From: Thermoanaerobaculia bacterium
Lineage (GTDB): Bacteria > Acidobacteriota > Thermoanaerobaculia > Multivoradales > JAHEKO01
Direction of reading: 5' to 3'
NCBI GenBank assembly: GCA_947259195.1
Contig: CAMYLC010000163.1
Location: 1 to 41,226 of the forward strand
Length of the DNA stretch: 41,226 bases
A program made the position numbers and the translations under genes. The notes below the pieces were generated by a model. The model did no database searches. It had not been told where the DNA came from and saw only the letters and a list, made by a program, of their open reading frames with translations. Within the stretch, counting starts at the first letter, position 1. The number at the start of each line of letters is the position of its first letter. Shown in pieces: positions 1-8,471 of the stretch.

Positions 1-20
1 CTTCTCCAGAAGGCACTAGC

Positions 21-68
21 TTGTCTCAGGTGTTACCGATGTCCTGATACACGGGTGTTACCTCTGTC
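21..68. repeat. Possible insertion-sequence end remnant
   Basis: The stretch contains two direct copies of GGTGTTACC, at 29-37 and 54-62, each followed by a similar short tail (GATGTC and TCTGTC). From memory, this pattern of repeated TGTTACC separated by a GTCCTGATACAC-like block resembles the termini of IS481-family elements. No transposase reading frame lies within the window, so if this is an IS end, the element lies to the left or is gone. The identification is tentative. Confidence 0.3.
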
Positions 69-113
69 GTGAGAACGTACACGCAAGGGGCTCCCCTACA
101 GCGCCGCCACTGT

Positions 114-146
114 CCCCCTGCGAACCACCCAAACGAGCCTCAGCAC
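114..146. repeat. Dispersed short repeat, copy 1
   Basis: A block of about 33 bp sharing the core CCACCCAAACGAGCCTC closely matches 11835-11870 (CCACCCGAACGAACCTC). The two differ by a few substitutions and two single-base indels. Both copies are intergenic. The function is unknown. It may be part of a larger degenerate element, since copy 1 lies just right of the possible IS end. Confidence 0.4.
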
Positions 147-190
147 GACTATAGTCTTCTGTTCAGGGTCCAGGACCCCAGGCCCTCAAA

Positions 191-321
191 GACTGGCCGG
201 AAGGAACGCCCGGCCACTTCACCCCCCACTGCCCCAAAGATCGGCCGGAAGGAACGCCCGGCCACTTCACCCCCCACTGCCCCAAAGATCGGCCGGGAGG
301 CACGACCGGGCGCCTCAACCC
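191..321 (+). repeat. Tandem 48-bp hairpin repeats (small-hairpin family)
   Basis: Three units start at 195, 243 and 291, a period of exactly 48 bp. Units 1 and 2 are identical and unit 3 is degenerate. Each unit holds an inverted repeat, GGCCGG (loop AAGGAACGC) CCGGCC, followed by a pyrimidine-rich CACTTCACCCC stretch and the linker CACTGCCCCAAAGATC. Related units occur at 10466-10600 and 37061-37096, and more distantly at 31031-31066 and 38261-38296. The array ends next to the 3' end of the minus-strand peptidase gene. An apparent ORF across the array is low-complexity translation of the repeat and is not believed to be a gene. Confidence 0.85.
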
Positions 322-322
322 T

Positions 323-1987
323 TTACGCCTGGGGATAGCTCGGGCGGATATCCACAGGGACGTCGTCCAGGCGACCGATCGCGCTCAGCAGCGGCCCCGA
401 CGCCTGGCCATAGGTCTCGAGGAACCTGGCCGTGCCTTCGTAATCTCCGTTGGCCTGCAGCATCAGCATCTCGTTCAGCAAGGTCTCGATCGCCGCTGGA
501 AACTCCTCCGACACCGCGTGGAAACGCCCTTCGTCGTCGACCTCTAGCGCCCCCTTCTCCAACAGGTAGTTGAATTGTGAGACCACACCCTGCCCGTGCG
601 CCTCATGCACACCGAAGCGCGCTGCGCGGAACAATCCCGCCACATAGGTCGCCTCCAGGGTCTCGCGCAACTCCTCGGGCATGACTCCCTTCTCGATCAA
701 GGCGAGGATGTTGTAGATCCCCATGACGTCGGCCTTGGCCTCCTCCATGGTGGAGTAGAGCTCCTTGAGCTCCAGTCTGACCTCGGTCTGGCGTCCATCG
801 ATCTCGATGGTGCCTGGCCCCAGCCCATGGCTCAACTCGTGATGCAGACTCTCGCTGAAGAAGGCATCGAAGGAGACGCGTGACAGATCCTCTGGCGCCA
901 GCACGCGCTCGGCGATTGGGACCAGGATCTTGTCGAACTTGGCCCGCAGGACATTGCGCAGCATCACCTTCTTCGATCCCTTGGCCTCGCGTACTCGCTC
1001 GTCGTTGGGGAGGTTGAAGGCCAGGGTCTGGACACCGGCTTTGGTGTCGCCGCCAGCGAACAGCACATCGACCACACGGATCGGGCTCTCCGTACCACGA
1101 TCCAGATTCTTGTGCTCATCCGCAATGGGCAGGTTCATCTCCAGCCAAGGCAGCTCCTGCTTGAAGCCTTCCAGGGCCGCGGACTCTGCCGGCAACGCCA
1201 CCGTGACAAAGGCCTCGTAGGCCGCCTTGTAGCCGAAGAGACTGTCTTCGTAGGTCTCATAGGGACCGATGGTAACCTCGACGGGGGAGTCCAGATCCAT
1301 CCACGCCACGTCACTGTCGTAGTAGTCATCGGTCTCGAAGGCATCGGCCCGCAAGGAAAGAAAGCTCTCGAGCGAAGCGTTATCGGTGGCTGCGGCTGCC
1401 TCACGCAGTTTGGCTATCGCCGGTTCCAACCATTGGGCGTACTCCTGGGCATAGGGCACTGCGGCCAGGCCACCATCCTGGCGACGGATTACCGTGAACT
1501 CCGAGGTGAAAGCCTCTTCATCCTCCGGGTGCTCGGCGAGCCAGTTCTCGAACTCGCTCTGAGTCATGCCCTCCGGGTAGTAGCCGGCCCCGGGTGGATG
1601 TGCCTTCGTCCCGATGAACGGCGCCATCTCTTCCAAGCGATCCCACGGGCCGAAGTTGACGGTGAAGTATTCGCGAGCCGCATCCATCTCGGGACCTGCG
1701 ACCCCCTGCAGCTCGGCCTGCAGCTCTGGGTTGCCCTGCCATACCTGGCGCAAGAAGATCTCGTCCATGGAGCGGGCCGCCTGTACCAGCATCTCCAGAA
1801 CACGCAGCTCTCCTTCAGACAAACTCGAAACGTCGGCTACCAGGTCGGTCGGTTCGAATTGAGCAAGTCTCTCGGCGACATCGGGTGCCACCTCCAAGCT
1901 GCCCGTCGAAGTTGCGGCCTCCTTCTCGACGGCCGGGGCACACCCCCCGAGGATCGCAACCATCAGAATGCCACTGAATAGCCTCAT
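323..1987 (-). CDS. Lipoprotein zinc metallopeptidase, M49 (dipeptidyl-peptidase III)-like
   Basis: This is a 554-residue protein. It begins with a lipoprotein signal (LGGC, lipidated Cys16), so it is likely anchored to a membrane facing the periplasm. The catalytic signature is HELSH at 383-387, followed by GLGPG and, about 30 residues later, EEAKAD (415-420). This matches the zinc-ligand layout of the DPP III-like family, in which HExxGH (or HExxH in bacterial relatives) is followed by EExxAD/E. The C-terminal region (roughly 440-554) is helical. An AGGGGGA ribosome-binding site lies 6 nt before the ATG. The next gene starts divergently at 2219. Bacterial members are often labelled Zn-dependent hydrolase. 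Metallopeptidase activity is likely, but the substrate is unknown. Confidence 0.8.
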   Translation of the reverse strand: MRLFSGILMVAILGGCAPAVEKEAATSTGSLEVAPDVAERLAQFEPTDLVADVSSLSEGELRVLEMLVQAARSMDEIFLRQVWQGNPELQAELQGVAGPEMDAAREYFTVNFGPWDRLEEMAPFIGTKAHPPGAGYYPEGMTQSEFENWLAEHPEDEEAFTSEFTVIRRQDGGLAAVPYAQEYAQWLEPAIAKLREAAAATDNASLESFLSLRADAFETDDYYDSDVAWMDLDSPVEVTIGPYETYEDSLFGYKAAYEAFVTVALPAESAALEGFKQELPWLEMNLPIADEHKNLDRGTESPIRVVDVLFAGGDTKAGVQTLAFNLPNDERVREAKGSKKVMLRNVLRAKFDKILVPIAERVLAPEDLSRVSFDAFFSESLHHELSHGLGPGTIEIDGRQTEVRLELKELYSTMEEAKADVMGIYNILALIEKGVMPEELRETLEATYVAGLFRAARFGVHEAHGQGVVSQFNYLLEKGALEVDDEGRFHAVSEEFPAAIETLLNEMLMLQANGDYEGTARFLETYGQASGPLLSAIGRLDDVPVDIRPSYPQA

Positions 1988-2218
1988 GAATCGTCCCCCT
2001 TTTCAGGTCTGTTGTCTCCGCGGCAGAGAACCCGACTCGGACCAGCTCGGGTCGTCGATCTTCTCCACTCCAAAGGCTATGTCGGTTGGGCTTCCGCGGC
2101 AAGGGCCGGGCAAGTGGACAACGCCATCACGACGCCACCTTGGGCTGAGCTACAATCCGCCCCGTATGCGGAAATGGGCTCGCTCGAACGAGATCCCACC
2201 CAACCGAGGAGAAAGGCA

Positions 2219-2710
2219 ATGACCAAACTCAGATGGTACGTAATTCTCACGGGCCTCCTGCTTCTCGCTTCATCCTCTCCATCGATGGCGGAGCTCGGCT
2301 ACCAGACGTGGGGTCTCCGCGGAGGCGTCGGCGTCGATCCCGACCAGGGGATCATCGGAGTCCAATGGAACCTTGGCAACTTCTCCCGAAGAGTCCGCCT
2401 ACAACCCAACTTCGAGCTCGGCTTCGGAGACAACAGCACGCTTGGAACCTTGACGATTCCGGTCCACTACCGATTCGGCAGCAGCCCGGATTTCACGCCC
2501 TACGCCGGTGGCGGCATTCTGCTCGGCTACATCGACTATGACAAGCCCAAAGGCAGCGGCGACAGCGATTGGTTCATCGAGCCTGTCGGGGTAGTGGGAA
2601 TCGAATGGCCTTTGAGTGGTGGCGGTGATCTGTTTCTAGAGCTCGGCGTGTCCTTTGGGGACGCTCACGACGCCAAGCTGATCGTCGGTTGGATGCGCCG
2701 CATTCGCTGA
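2219..2710 (+). CDS. Small secreted beta-barrel-like outer membrane protein
   Basis: This protein has 163 residues. The start is taken at the ATG preceded by GAGGAGAAAGGCA, because the longer frame upstream has no ribosome-binding site. Residues 1-24 form a signal peptide ending PSMA before ELGYQTW. The mature part alternates glycine/aromatic and polar strands (for example GGVGVDPDQGIIGVQWNL, FTPYAGGGILLGYIDY and FLELGVSFGD) and ends in Arg-Ile-Arg. This is the look of an 8-stranded outer-membrane barrel of the OmpW/OmpA-like or porin-family type. The specific family was not recognised. It is transcribed divergently from the M49-like lipoprotein gene. Confidence 0.7.
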   Translation: MTKLRWYVILTGLLLLASSSPSMAELGYQTWGLRGGVGVDPDQGIIGVQWNLGNFSRRVRLQPNFELGFGDNSTLGTLTIPVHYRFGSSPDFTPYAGGGILLGYIDYDKPKGSGDSDWFIEPVGVVGIEWPLSGGGDLFLELGVSFGDAHDAKLIVGWMRRIR

Positions 2711-2759
2711 GAGCCGAGCAACGGACTCGTCGGTTGCAGCCCTATTCCAGGGCTCGACC

Positions 2760-3398
2760 TCATTCCTTCACTACAGCTGAGCGGCTAGCCAAGTCGAGGA
2801 GGTTTTCACCCTCCATGATCTGTGATCGCTGTCGATCCGTTCGAAAGGTGAGTGTCAAGGCCAGCGGCTCGTCGCCACCTTTAGCCTTCGCCAACCAGGC
2901 TCTGAGCACCGAGGCCGGCAGATCCTCGCGCCGATAGCCCCAGATCTCTACGCTCATGCGCTCCGTGGTGACTCGTTGATCGTCCGGATTCTGCGTTTCC
3001 CAGGCCAGAGCGGAGCGGGTGGCGATACTCATATGCGTCGGCGAGCCCAGAAGTATCAGGGCCCTGCCGCGAGCCGTCAGGCTGCCTCGGATTCCCTCTT
3101 CGGCATACAGAACATCCGCTGCCGCGACGCGCTGCTCGTAGGCCTCCCGGTAGGGATTGCCAGGGTCCTCCGGTCGAGGATCTCGCCGAGACCAGAACTC
3201 CTCGATAAATAGGGAAGCATCCTCCGGATCCTGAACCTGACGAATCTCCCTTCGCTCGCTCGACAGTAGGAGCCAACGAATCGGACCCTCTGCCCAGTCG
3301 GTCAGATCCTCGGGACCCGCGGCAATGGCCCTGGCCGCCGGCCAGCAGACGCCCAAGCTCATCGTCACGGTCAAGGCGAAAGCCAGGTTCCGCATCAT
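2760..3398 (-). CDS. GWxTD domain-containing secreted protein
   Basis: This protein has 212 residues with an N-terminal signal peptide (to about residue 27). It contains the hallmarks of the GWxTD domain found widely in Acidobacteriota and Bacteroidota: a WLLLSSERREIRQ helix, FIEEFWSRRDPRPEDPGNPY, RV..AD..Y and RGSLTARGRALILLGSP. The name-giving GWxTD motif itself is not obvious here, the equivalent region being DWAEGPIRWLL. The gene starts 24 bp after the stop of the ABC ATPase gene on the same strand, so it is probably the third gene of the polysaccharide-export operon. The biochemical role of the domain is not established. A periplasmic accessory role is inference from position. Confidence 0.75.
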   Translation of the reverse strand: MMRNLAFALTVTMSLGVCWPAARAIAAGPEDLTDWAEGPIRWLLLSSERREIRQVQDPEDASLFIEEFWSRRDPRPEDPGNPYREAYEQRVAAADVLYAEEGIRGSLTARGRALILLGSPTHMSIATRSALAWETQNPDDQRVTTERMSVEIWGYRREDLPASVLRAWLAKAKGGDEPLALTLTFRTDRQRSQIMEGENLLDLASRSAVVKE

Positions 3399-3422
3399 CT
3401 GACCTATACCGAGGACCCTGCG

Positions 3423-4790
3423 CTAGTCCTGGGTGTCCTCGTGTGAAGGCAGCTTCCAGTGCACGGCTTCGTCGAACTCCCATCGATGGCGCGGGAAATA
3501 GACACCGACTCCACGCCGCGGGGAGGTCATCGAGAAGCTCAAGAAACGTCGGTGATAGTCATAGGGATAGCCGTCACGGGCGTGGACAGCCACGTCAATC
3601 AGGTACTCGCCGGGGCCCAGCCGAAGCGCCGGACATACAAGTCGCACCCGAGTTCTGCCCTTCAGCCTCTCCGAGGCATAACCGGACAGGCCGCTATTGA
3701 CTCCCCAGACTTCTACATCCCGGGGAGTGAAGACGCCGATCCCGAAGACGAAGTCGCTCAACTCCTGATGAGCCTCGACATCGATCTCGAAGCACACTTC
3801 CTCGCCGCTTTCGAGGTGGTACTTCTCTTGATTGTTGGCGTCGAGCAACCTGACACCCAGGATCTCGGCCTCTCCTGAGCCCCATCGGCGGGGTTCCTCC
3901 GAGTCCCCACCGCCGGAATCGTCGAGTGCTTGATCGGCTGATTGACTGTCGTCTTCAGCGACTTCGCCCGGTTCCGCAGCTGGCCCCTCCCGCAGCTCCC
4001 TCTGACGCGCCTCCTTGGCAGCCAGATGAGCCTGGCCCTCTCGCTCGGCCACTGCCAAGCGGTAGGCATCCGCCACCCGTCGAGGCGAGCCGAGCAGTCG
4101 GTTGCGCCCCTTCTCGAGCCACAACACCTCGTCCGAGAACCGTTCGATGGTATCCAGCGAATGGCTGACCAACAAGAGCGTGTTTCCTTTGGCGAGAAAC
4201 TCTTCGATGCGTCTCAGGCAACGATGCTGGAAGGCTTCGTCTCCCACCGCCAGCACCTCGTCCACCAGCAGGATCTCTGGATCGGTATGGATCGCTACCG
4301 AAAAACCGAGCCGCACGTACATGCCCGAGGAGTAGTTCTTGACCGGCTCTTCGATGAAGTCAGCCAGCCCCGAGAACTCGACGATGTCATCGTATCGGCG
4401 ATCGATCTCCTTGCGGCTCAAGCCCAGAACCGCACCGTTGATATAGACGTTCTCGCGGCCGGATATCTCGGGATGGAAACCTGCGCCCAGCTCGATCAGG
4501 GCCGCGACCCTGCCCGACACATCGACGCTTCCCTCGGTTGGCTGCAGCATGCCGGCGAGGATCTTGAGGAGAGTAGATTTGCCGGAGCCGTTGCTGCCGA
4601 TCACACCGAAGGCGGTCCCCTTCTTCACCGTGAAGGAGACATCCTCCAATGCCAGGATCGTGTCCTCCGCACTATGCCCCCCGACCAGACTGCGCTGCAG
4701 CAACGCGCTCTTGAGCGTTCTCAATCGAAAGCCAGGCGCCATTCTCAGGTAGGACTTGTCCAACCCGTCGACGCGGATGGCGACGCTCAT
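3423..4790 (-). CDS. ABC transporter ATP-binding protein, Wzt-like polysaccharide exporter
   Basis: This protein has 455 residues. The start is the ATG inside the TCAT overlap with the permease stop (4-bp overlap, translational coupling). A longer upstream frame exists but is just the permease gene read out of frame. Walker A is GSNGSGKS (65-72), the signature is YSSGM (153-157), Walker B is ILLVDE (173-178) and the H-loop is His210. A low-complexity Glu/Asp/Ser linker (about 265-305) leads to a C-terminal beta-sandwich (about 307-445) that matches the Wzt C-terminal carbohydrate-recognition domain. In O-antigen exporters this domain binds the finished, capped glycan before export. The paired permease confirms the family. 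The polysaccharide is unknown because no glycosyltransferases are in the window. Confidence 0.9.
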   Translation of the reverse strand: MSVAIRVDGLDKSYLRMAPGFRLRTLKSALLQRSLVGGHSAEDTILALEDVSFTVKKGTAFGVIGSNGSGKSTLLKILAGMLQPTEGSVDVSGRVAALIELGAGFHPEISGRENVYINGAVLGLSRKEIDRRYDDIVEFSGLADFIEEPVKNYSSGMYVRLGFSVAIHTDPEILLVDEVLAVGDEAFQHRCLRRIEEFLAKGNTLLLVSHSLDTIERFSDEVLWLEKGRNRLLGSPRRVADAYRLAVAEREGQAHLAAKEARQRELREGPAAEPGEVAEDDSQSADQALDDSGGGDSEEPRRWGSGEAEILGVRLLDANNQEKYHLESGEEVCFEIDVEAHQELSDFVFGIGVFTPRDVEVWGVNSGLSGYASERLKGRTRVRLVCPALRLGPGEYLIDVAVHARDGYPYDYHRRFLSFSMTSPRRGVGVYFPRHRWEFDEAVHWKLPSHEDTQD

Positions 4791-5599
4791 ACCGCCTCCA
4801 CCAGGCTGTCGCTGAGTCGGCCATAGAGCCAGCTGCCAGCGAGCCACAGTACAACTCCCCAACCGACCATCTGGATCCAGATCTGTACTGACGGCAGCAC
4901 GCCCTGGAAGAGGACGGCCTGATAGGCCCGGGCATACGGAGTAAAGGGATTGAGCCACTCGATCGCCCATATCAGGGCGGGATATTTCTTTAGGCTCTCG
5001 TAATCGAGAGGGTAGATGATCGGCGTCAAGTAGAACAAGAGCGCCAGCAGATTTGCGACTATGTCCTTGACGTCTTTGAAGTGAACGTTGAGCGCCGCGA
5101 GGCCCAGGCTCAATCCACCCAGGGCCGGTAGCTGCAGCGCCACGACGACGGGGAAGAGCACCACCGCCCATCCACCAATGGGGAAACCGAGAACGCGGCC
5201 GACAATCAACCCGGCCACGAGAATCGGTACCGCGAAGAGAAGGTGAACCAGGTTCGAGAGCACCGAGGCCATGGGCAAGACTTCGGCCGGAAAAACGGCC
5301 TTCCGTATCAACCCGGCATTACCCGTCAGCGATTGGGTGCCCTCCATCAGGGAAGTGGCAACCCAGGTCCACGGGAACAGGCCGGTCATCAGGAAGAGAA
5401 CGTAGGGGTTCGTGCCCTCGAAGCGAGGCTTGAACACCACGCTGAAGACGAAGGTATAGACGCCGAGCAGCAACAGAGGGGTGACAAGTGACCAGAAAAA
5501 CCCGAGCACGGAGCCCCGATAGCGCGCCTTGAGCTCCCGGGACACCAGGGTGGCCAGGAGACCGCGGAATCGGAACAGGCTGTCCGCCACTTTTGTCAT
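4787..5599 (-). CDS. ABC-2 type permease, Wzm-like polysaccharide exporter
   Basis: This protein has 270 residues with six predicted hydrophobic segments. It opens with the ABC-2 N-terminal signature SRELKARYRGSVLGFFWSLV, typical of O-antigen or teichoic-acid export permeases (Wzm, RfbA, TagG). A WLNPFTPYARAYQ motif lies near the last periplasmic loop. It would form the membrane channel for the Wzt-like ATPase whose gene overlaps its stop codon by 4 bp. It is the first gene of a three-gene minus-strand operon (permease, ATPase, GWxTD protein). No strong Shine-Dalgarno sequence is visible before the ATG. Confidence 0.9.
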   Translation of the reverse strand: MTKVADSLFRFRGLLATLVSRELKARYRGSVLGFFWSLVTPLLLLGVYTFVFSVVFKPRFEGTNPYVLFLMTGLFPWTWVATSLMEGTQSLTGNAGLIRKAVFPAEVLPMASVLSNLVHLLFAVPILVAGLIVGRVLGFPIGGWAVVLFPVVVALQLPALGGLSLGLAALNVHFKDVKDIVANLLALLFYLTPIIYPLDYESLKKYPALIWAIEWLNPFTPYARAYQAVLFQGVLPSVQIWIQMVGWGVVLWLAGSWLYGRLSDSLVEAV

Positions 5600-5791
5600 G
5601 CTCAGTATCCGACTCTCACCGACCTGGGCTGGTTGGCCCGAATCTCCTGCCTGCCAGGGGTCTGCGCCACGTCAACGCAAAGAGTACAGCAACCGAGCAC
5701 CGCCTGTGGCTGGCTCAGCAGGGCAGACACGAGCACTCCTTTCAGGGCTGCTCGAAGGTTTGGCGCTTGACTAGTCGTTCTGTGACCGGGA

Positions 5792-6979
5792 TCAACCACC
5801 CGTTTCGGCGCGAGTTCGCCGCTGGTCTTCCTCCAGCCGTCGCAGGCGATCGAGCAACTCCTTTCGGCGACGCTCCACCTCCGCCTCGTAGTCGATCAGC
5901 TCGCCATTGTTGACGACATAGACCCGCGGGTACTTCTGAACGTCGCCCCGCTCGTCGAACTGGATCGCGCCAGCGGCACCCGTGAAGTCGCGAAGCGACC
6001 GTACGGCGCTCCAGAAGTCGCTCGGCAGAGCACCTGATCGACGCAGGGCCTCGGCCAGCGCCATCATGGCATCGTAGCCGTGCACAGCGTAGAGATTGGG
6101 GTCGCTTCCGAACTTGGCGCGGTAGCCCTGGACGAAGGCTCGCGTCTCGGGCTCCTCGGAGTCGAGATCGAAGGCGGCCTGGGTCAGGAACACACCCTCT
6201 GCGGGCCGCCCCACCTGGGCGATGATCTCGGGCGCCGCGAAGGCCGATGTCGTGAAGATCGTCTCCGTGTATCCCTGATCCCTCAGGTGGGCGATCATCT
6301 GGGCCAGGTCCTCCGCGTAGGCCGCCAGATAGACCGCGTCGGGCTGCAAGGTCATCACCCTCTCGATGACACCCGACAGGTCCGAAGACAGGGATGGGAA
6401 CTCGATTGTCTCGACCACCTCTCCGCCGTGCCGCTCGAATTCCCTCCGGAAGATCTCCTGGATACCTTTGGCGTATTCACTTTCCTTGGCCAGGACCACA
6501 ACCCTCTCAGCATTCATCTTCTGAGTCGCGAAGTTGCCCATGGTGGCGCCTTCGCGGGCGTCCGAGGGAAAGACCCGATAGAAGTTCTTCGAGATTCCAG
6601 TCAGCTCGGGTGTCGATGCCGAGGGCGACATCAGCACTCGATCGCTTTCGTCAGCCACCGCCACCATCGCCAGCGCCTCGGCCGTGGTGACTCCGCCAAT
6701 CACTGCCAGTGCGTCCTGGGAGTAGAGATCCTCCAAAAGCTGCTTTCCCTTCTCGGGATCGCTCTCCGAATCGACCACGATCAGCTCTAGCTCATAGGGG
6801 TAGTCATCGAGCATCCCGAGCTGCTCGATGGCCAGCTCCACGCCCTTGCGAATCGGCACTCCGTATACGGCTGCTTCCCCCGTCAGGGGCAAAACGGCGC
6901 CGAACTTGACCGGCTTGTCCTTCTGGCAAGCGAGCACTGTCGAGAGCAAAGCGAGCAGGAGAATGCATTTTTTCTTCAT
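5792..6979 (-). CDS. ABC transporter substrate-binding lipoprotein, branched-chain amino acid type
   Basis: This protein has 395 residues. The lipoprotein signal is MKKKCILLLALLSTVLAC, with VLAC as lipobox (Cys18). The mature protein has the type I periplasmic-binding-protein fold of LivJ/AmiC-like receptors (Peripla_BP_6). Features are KFGAVLPLTGEAAVYG at the start, YELELIVVDSESDPEKG, a region around VIGGVTTAEALAMV, LMSPSASTPELT, and YAVHGYDAMMALAEALRRSG near the end. A charged, Arg/Glu-rich helix forms the C-terminus. No permease or ATPase of the Liv type is adjacent, so it acts as an orphan binding protein here. The ligand, a branched-chain amino acid, amide or peptide-like compound, is undetermined. 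Confidence 0.85.
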   Translation of the reverse strand: MKKKCILLLALLSTVLACQKDKPVKFGAVLPLTGEAAVYGVPIRKGVELAIEQLGMLDDYPYELELIVVDSESDPEKGKQLLEDLYSQDALAVIGGVTTAEALAMVAVADESDRVLMSPSASTPELTGISKNFYRVFPSDAREGATMGNFATQKMNAERVVVLAKESEYAKGIQEIFRREFERHGGEVVETIEFPSLSSDLSGVIERVMTLQPDAVYLAAYAEDLAQMIAHLRDQGYTETIFTTSAFAAPEIIAQVGRPAEGVFLTQAAFDLDSEEPETRAFVQGYRAKFGSDPNLYAVHGYDAMMALAEALRRSGALPSDFWSAVRSLRDFTGAAGAIQFDERGDVQKYPRVYVVNNGELIDYEAEVERRRKELLDRLRRLEEDQRRTRAETGG

Positions 6980-7143
6980 GGTCGATTCACCGGCTTTCCG
7001 TTGATTGAACCAACAACCTTTCTAACCCACGGCCTAAACACTGTCAAGCCATCGCAACCTCATCTAGACAGGTTGCCACAGATCGACCTCGAACCGCTAG
7101 TCGAGCCAACACAGAGACAGAAGCGCTAGAATAAGACGCAACC

Positions 7144-7452
7144 ATGACCAAGACACGATCTCTCACCATCCGCTGTCCTGATTGTGAGGCGCATCTGGTT
7201 ATCGATGCCGCCACTGGTGAGATTCTCGCCCACCGCGCCGTCAAGCAGCCACTGGCCGGGGGCAAGGACTTCGAGACCCTCCTGGAAGACCTCGATCGCG
7301 ACAAGCACGAGGCCGAGGAAGTCTTTGCCCGCGAAGTCGCCGCTATGAAGGATCGGGACCGGCTCCTCGAAGAGAAGTTCAAGCAGGCCATGGAGCGAGC
7401 CAAAGAAGAGCCTGACGACGATCCTCCGCCCCGGCCCTTCGACCTCGACTGA
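7144..7452 (+). CDS. Small protein with a CPDC knuckle and acidic tail, unknown function
   Basis: This protein has 102 residues. It starts with a single CxxC knuckle (Cys11, Cys14, in IRCPDCEAHLVID) followed by a beta-hairpin-like stretch. A long charged helix follows (about 40-88, rich in Glu/Lys/Arg, probable coiled coil), then a Pro/Asp-rich tail. One CxxC pair alone would need dimerisation or other ligands to bind zinc. There is no Shine-Dalgarno sequence. A -10-like TAGAAT (7127-7132) lies 11 nt before the ATG, compatible with a leaderless transcript. I do not recognise the family. Confidence 0.65.
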   Translation: MTKTRSLTIRCPDCEAHLVIDAATGEILAHRAVKQPLAGGKDFETLLEDLDRDKHEAEEVFAREVAAMKDRDRLLEEKFKQAMERAKEEPDDDPPPRPFDLD

Positions 7453-7483
7453 CCAAGCCCGAGACCAACCGAAGTCATCATTT

Positions 7484-7870
7484 CTACCGAATCAGGAAGT
7501 CCTCGTTTCTGAGGCTCGAAAGAGCCCGCTCCAAGCTCGCCTCCTTAACGAGCAGGAAGTCCGTGTCATAGGTCGAGATCACAAATACGCTGATTCCCGA
7601 AGCGGCCAACGGCGCCGTCAATGAGGCCACAATTCCAACCTCGGTAAACGCCAGGGGGCCCTCGACCATGAGACAGCGCCAGCCGGTATCGGACTGCACG
7701 TCAGGAGGGACGACGTCCTGCTCGCAGACAATGGACAGCTCTCGAGTTGTGCGGGTGACCGAAGAGACGGAGCGCTGCCGGGCCCAGTCGGGCACGGCCT
7801 CGTCGGCAGCAAGGCGACAGACGGCAAAGGTCCCCTCGAGCAGAACCAGATCACGTGCAGTACCAACCAT
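7484..7870 (-). CDS. ACT-domain-containing small regulatory protein
   Basis: This protein has 128 residues from the ATG at 7870. A TTG 54 bp upstream would extend it and overlap the upstream gene, without a ribosome-binding site. The C-terminal half (GPLAFTEVGIVASLTAPLAASGISVFVISTYDTDFLLVK) matches the CASTOR/ACT-type ligand-binding domain. In that domain, a GI..LT..LA..GIS.F..STY.TDY.LV pattern is diagnostic. Such domains bind small molecules, usually amino acids. It follows the DUF2007 gene after 13 bp and is probably co-transcribed with it. The ligand is unknown. Confidence 0.8.
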   Translation of the reverse strand: MVGTARDLVLLEGTFAVCRLAADEAVPDWARQRSVSSVTRTTRELSIVCEQDVVPPDVQSDTGWRCLMVEGPLAFTEVGIVASLTAPLAASGISVFVISTYDTDFLLVKEASLERALSSLRNEDFLIR

Positions 7871-7883
7871 CAGCAGGAACTCT

Positions 7884-8255
7884 TCAACCCTCTTCCGGCT
7901 CTGGTGGAGACTCTCCCTCTGCAAGGGGTCGCAGCAGCTCTTCGGCTTCTTCTGCGCGCCCCTTCTCTACCCGGATGGTCGCTGCCAGACCACGACCCGA
8001 CTGACTGATCCCAGCACCCCAGCGCCCTACCGGCAGCACACTGAGCGCTTCCTCTCCCTGAACGAGATAGGGGATCCGAGCAGAATCCAGAACCGATTCG
8101 ACAACCGGCAACAGAGAGACGTCGGCCGTCTCAAAGACAGGTACCAGATCCGCGTCCGGATCTACCGGTGGCAACTCGACAACCAACCGGACTTCACAGT
8201 CCGGGCATGTCTCGATGCCTTCTCGATACTCTGCTCTGCAGTCAGGACAGTACAT
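7884..8255 (-). CDS. Zinc-ribbon protein with DUF2007-like domain
   Basis: This protein has 123 residues from the ATG at 8255, chosen because AAGGAGG sits 8 nt upstream. A longer in-frame extension upstream lacks such a site. Residues 1-25 form a complete zinc ribbon with two CPDC motifs (MYCPDC and TCPDC). The following part (LVPVFETADVSLLPVVESVLDSARIPYLVQG) matches the DUF2007 'putative signal transducing protein' pattern, and a Glu-rich tail ends the protein. It is first in a two-gene unit with the ACT-domain protein. The function of the family is not established. Confidence 0.8.
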   Translation of the reverse strand: MYCPDCRAEYREGIETCPDCEVRLVVELPPVDPDADLVPVFETADVSLLPVVESVLDSARIPYLVQGEEALSVLPVGRWGAGISQSGRGLAATIRVEKGRAEEAEELLRPLAEGESPPEPEEG

Positions 8256-8471
8256 TTCAAAGACCTCCTTGGCCGACGTCAGCCGATTCTCGAGACAGGC
8301 AATCCTCTCGAGTGGGCATCCCCTGATTGGAGACCTTATCTCAGAAGAGCTCTGCGATATCATCTCGTTGCCCTTGTCGACTCGATCCGCTTCCACCCGA
8401 GAAGATACACGACACCGATTCAGCGCCGGAGTCGAGCCGGTCGTGGTCGCTCGACCCTGCAGGAGCCACTC

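Noticed and set aside
191..321. CRISPR array
   Set aside because: The repeats are directly adjacent with no unique spacers, and there are only three units with no cas genes.
3942..4826. 294-codon plus-strand frame
   Set aside because: It is antisense to the Wzt-like ATPase, whose motifs are unambiguous.
4791..5171. N-terminal extension of the Wzt-like ATPase
   Set aside because: It reads the permease gene in another frame. The 4-bp ATGA overlap gives a natural start.
7668..8471. N-terminal extension of the DUF1579 protein
   Set aside because: The extension is antisense to the ACT and DUF2007 genes. The true start has its own ribosome-binding site followed by a signal peptide.
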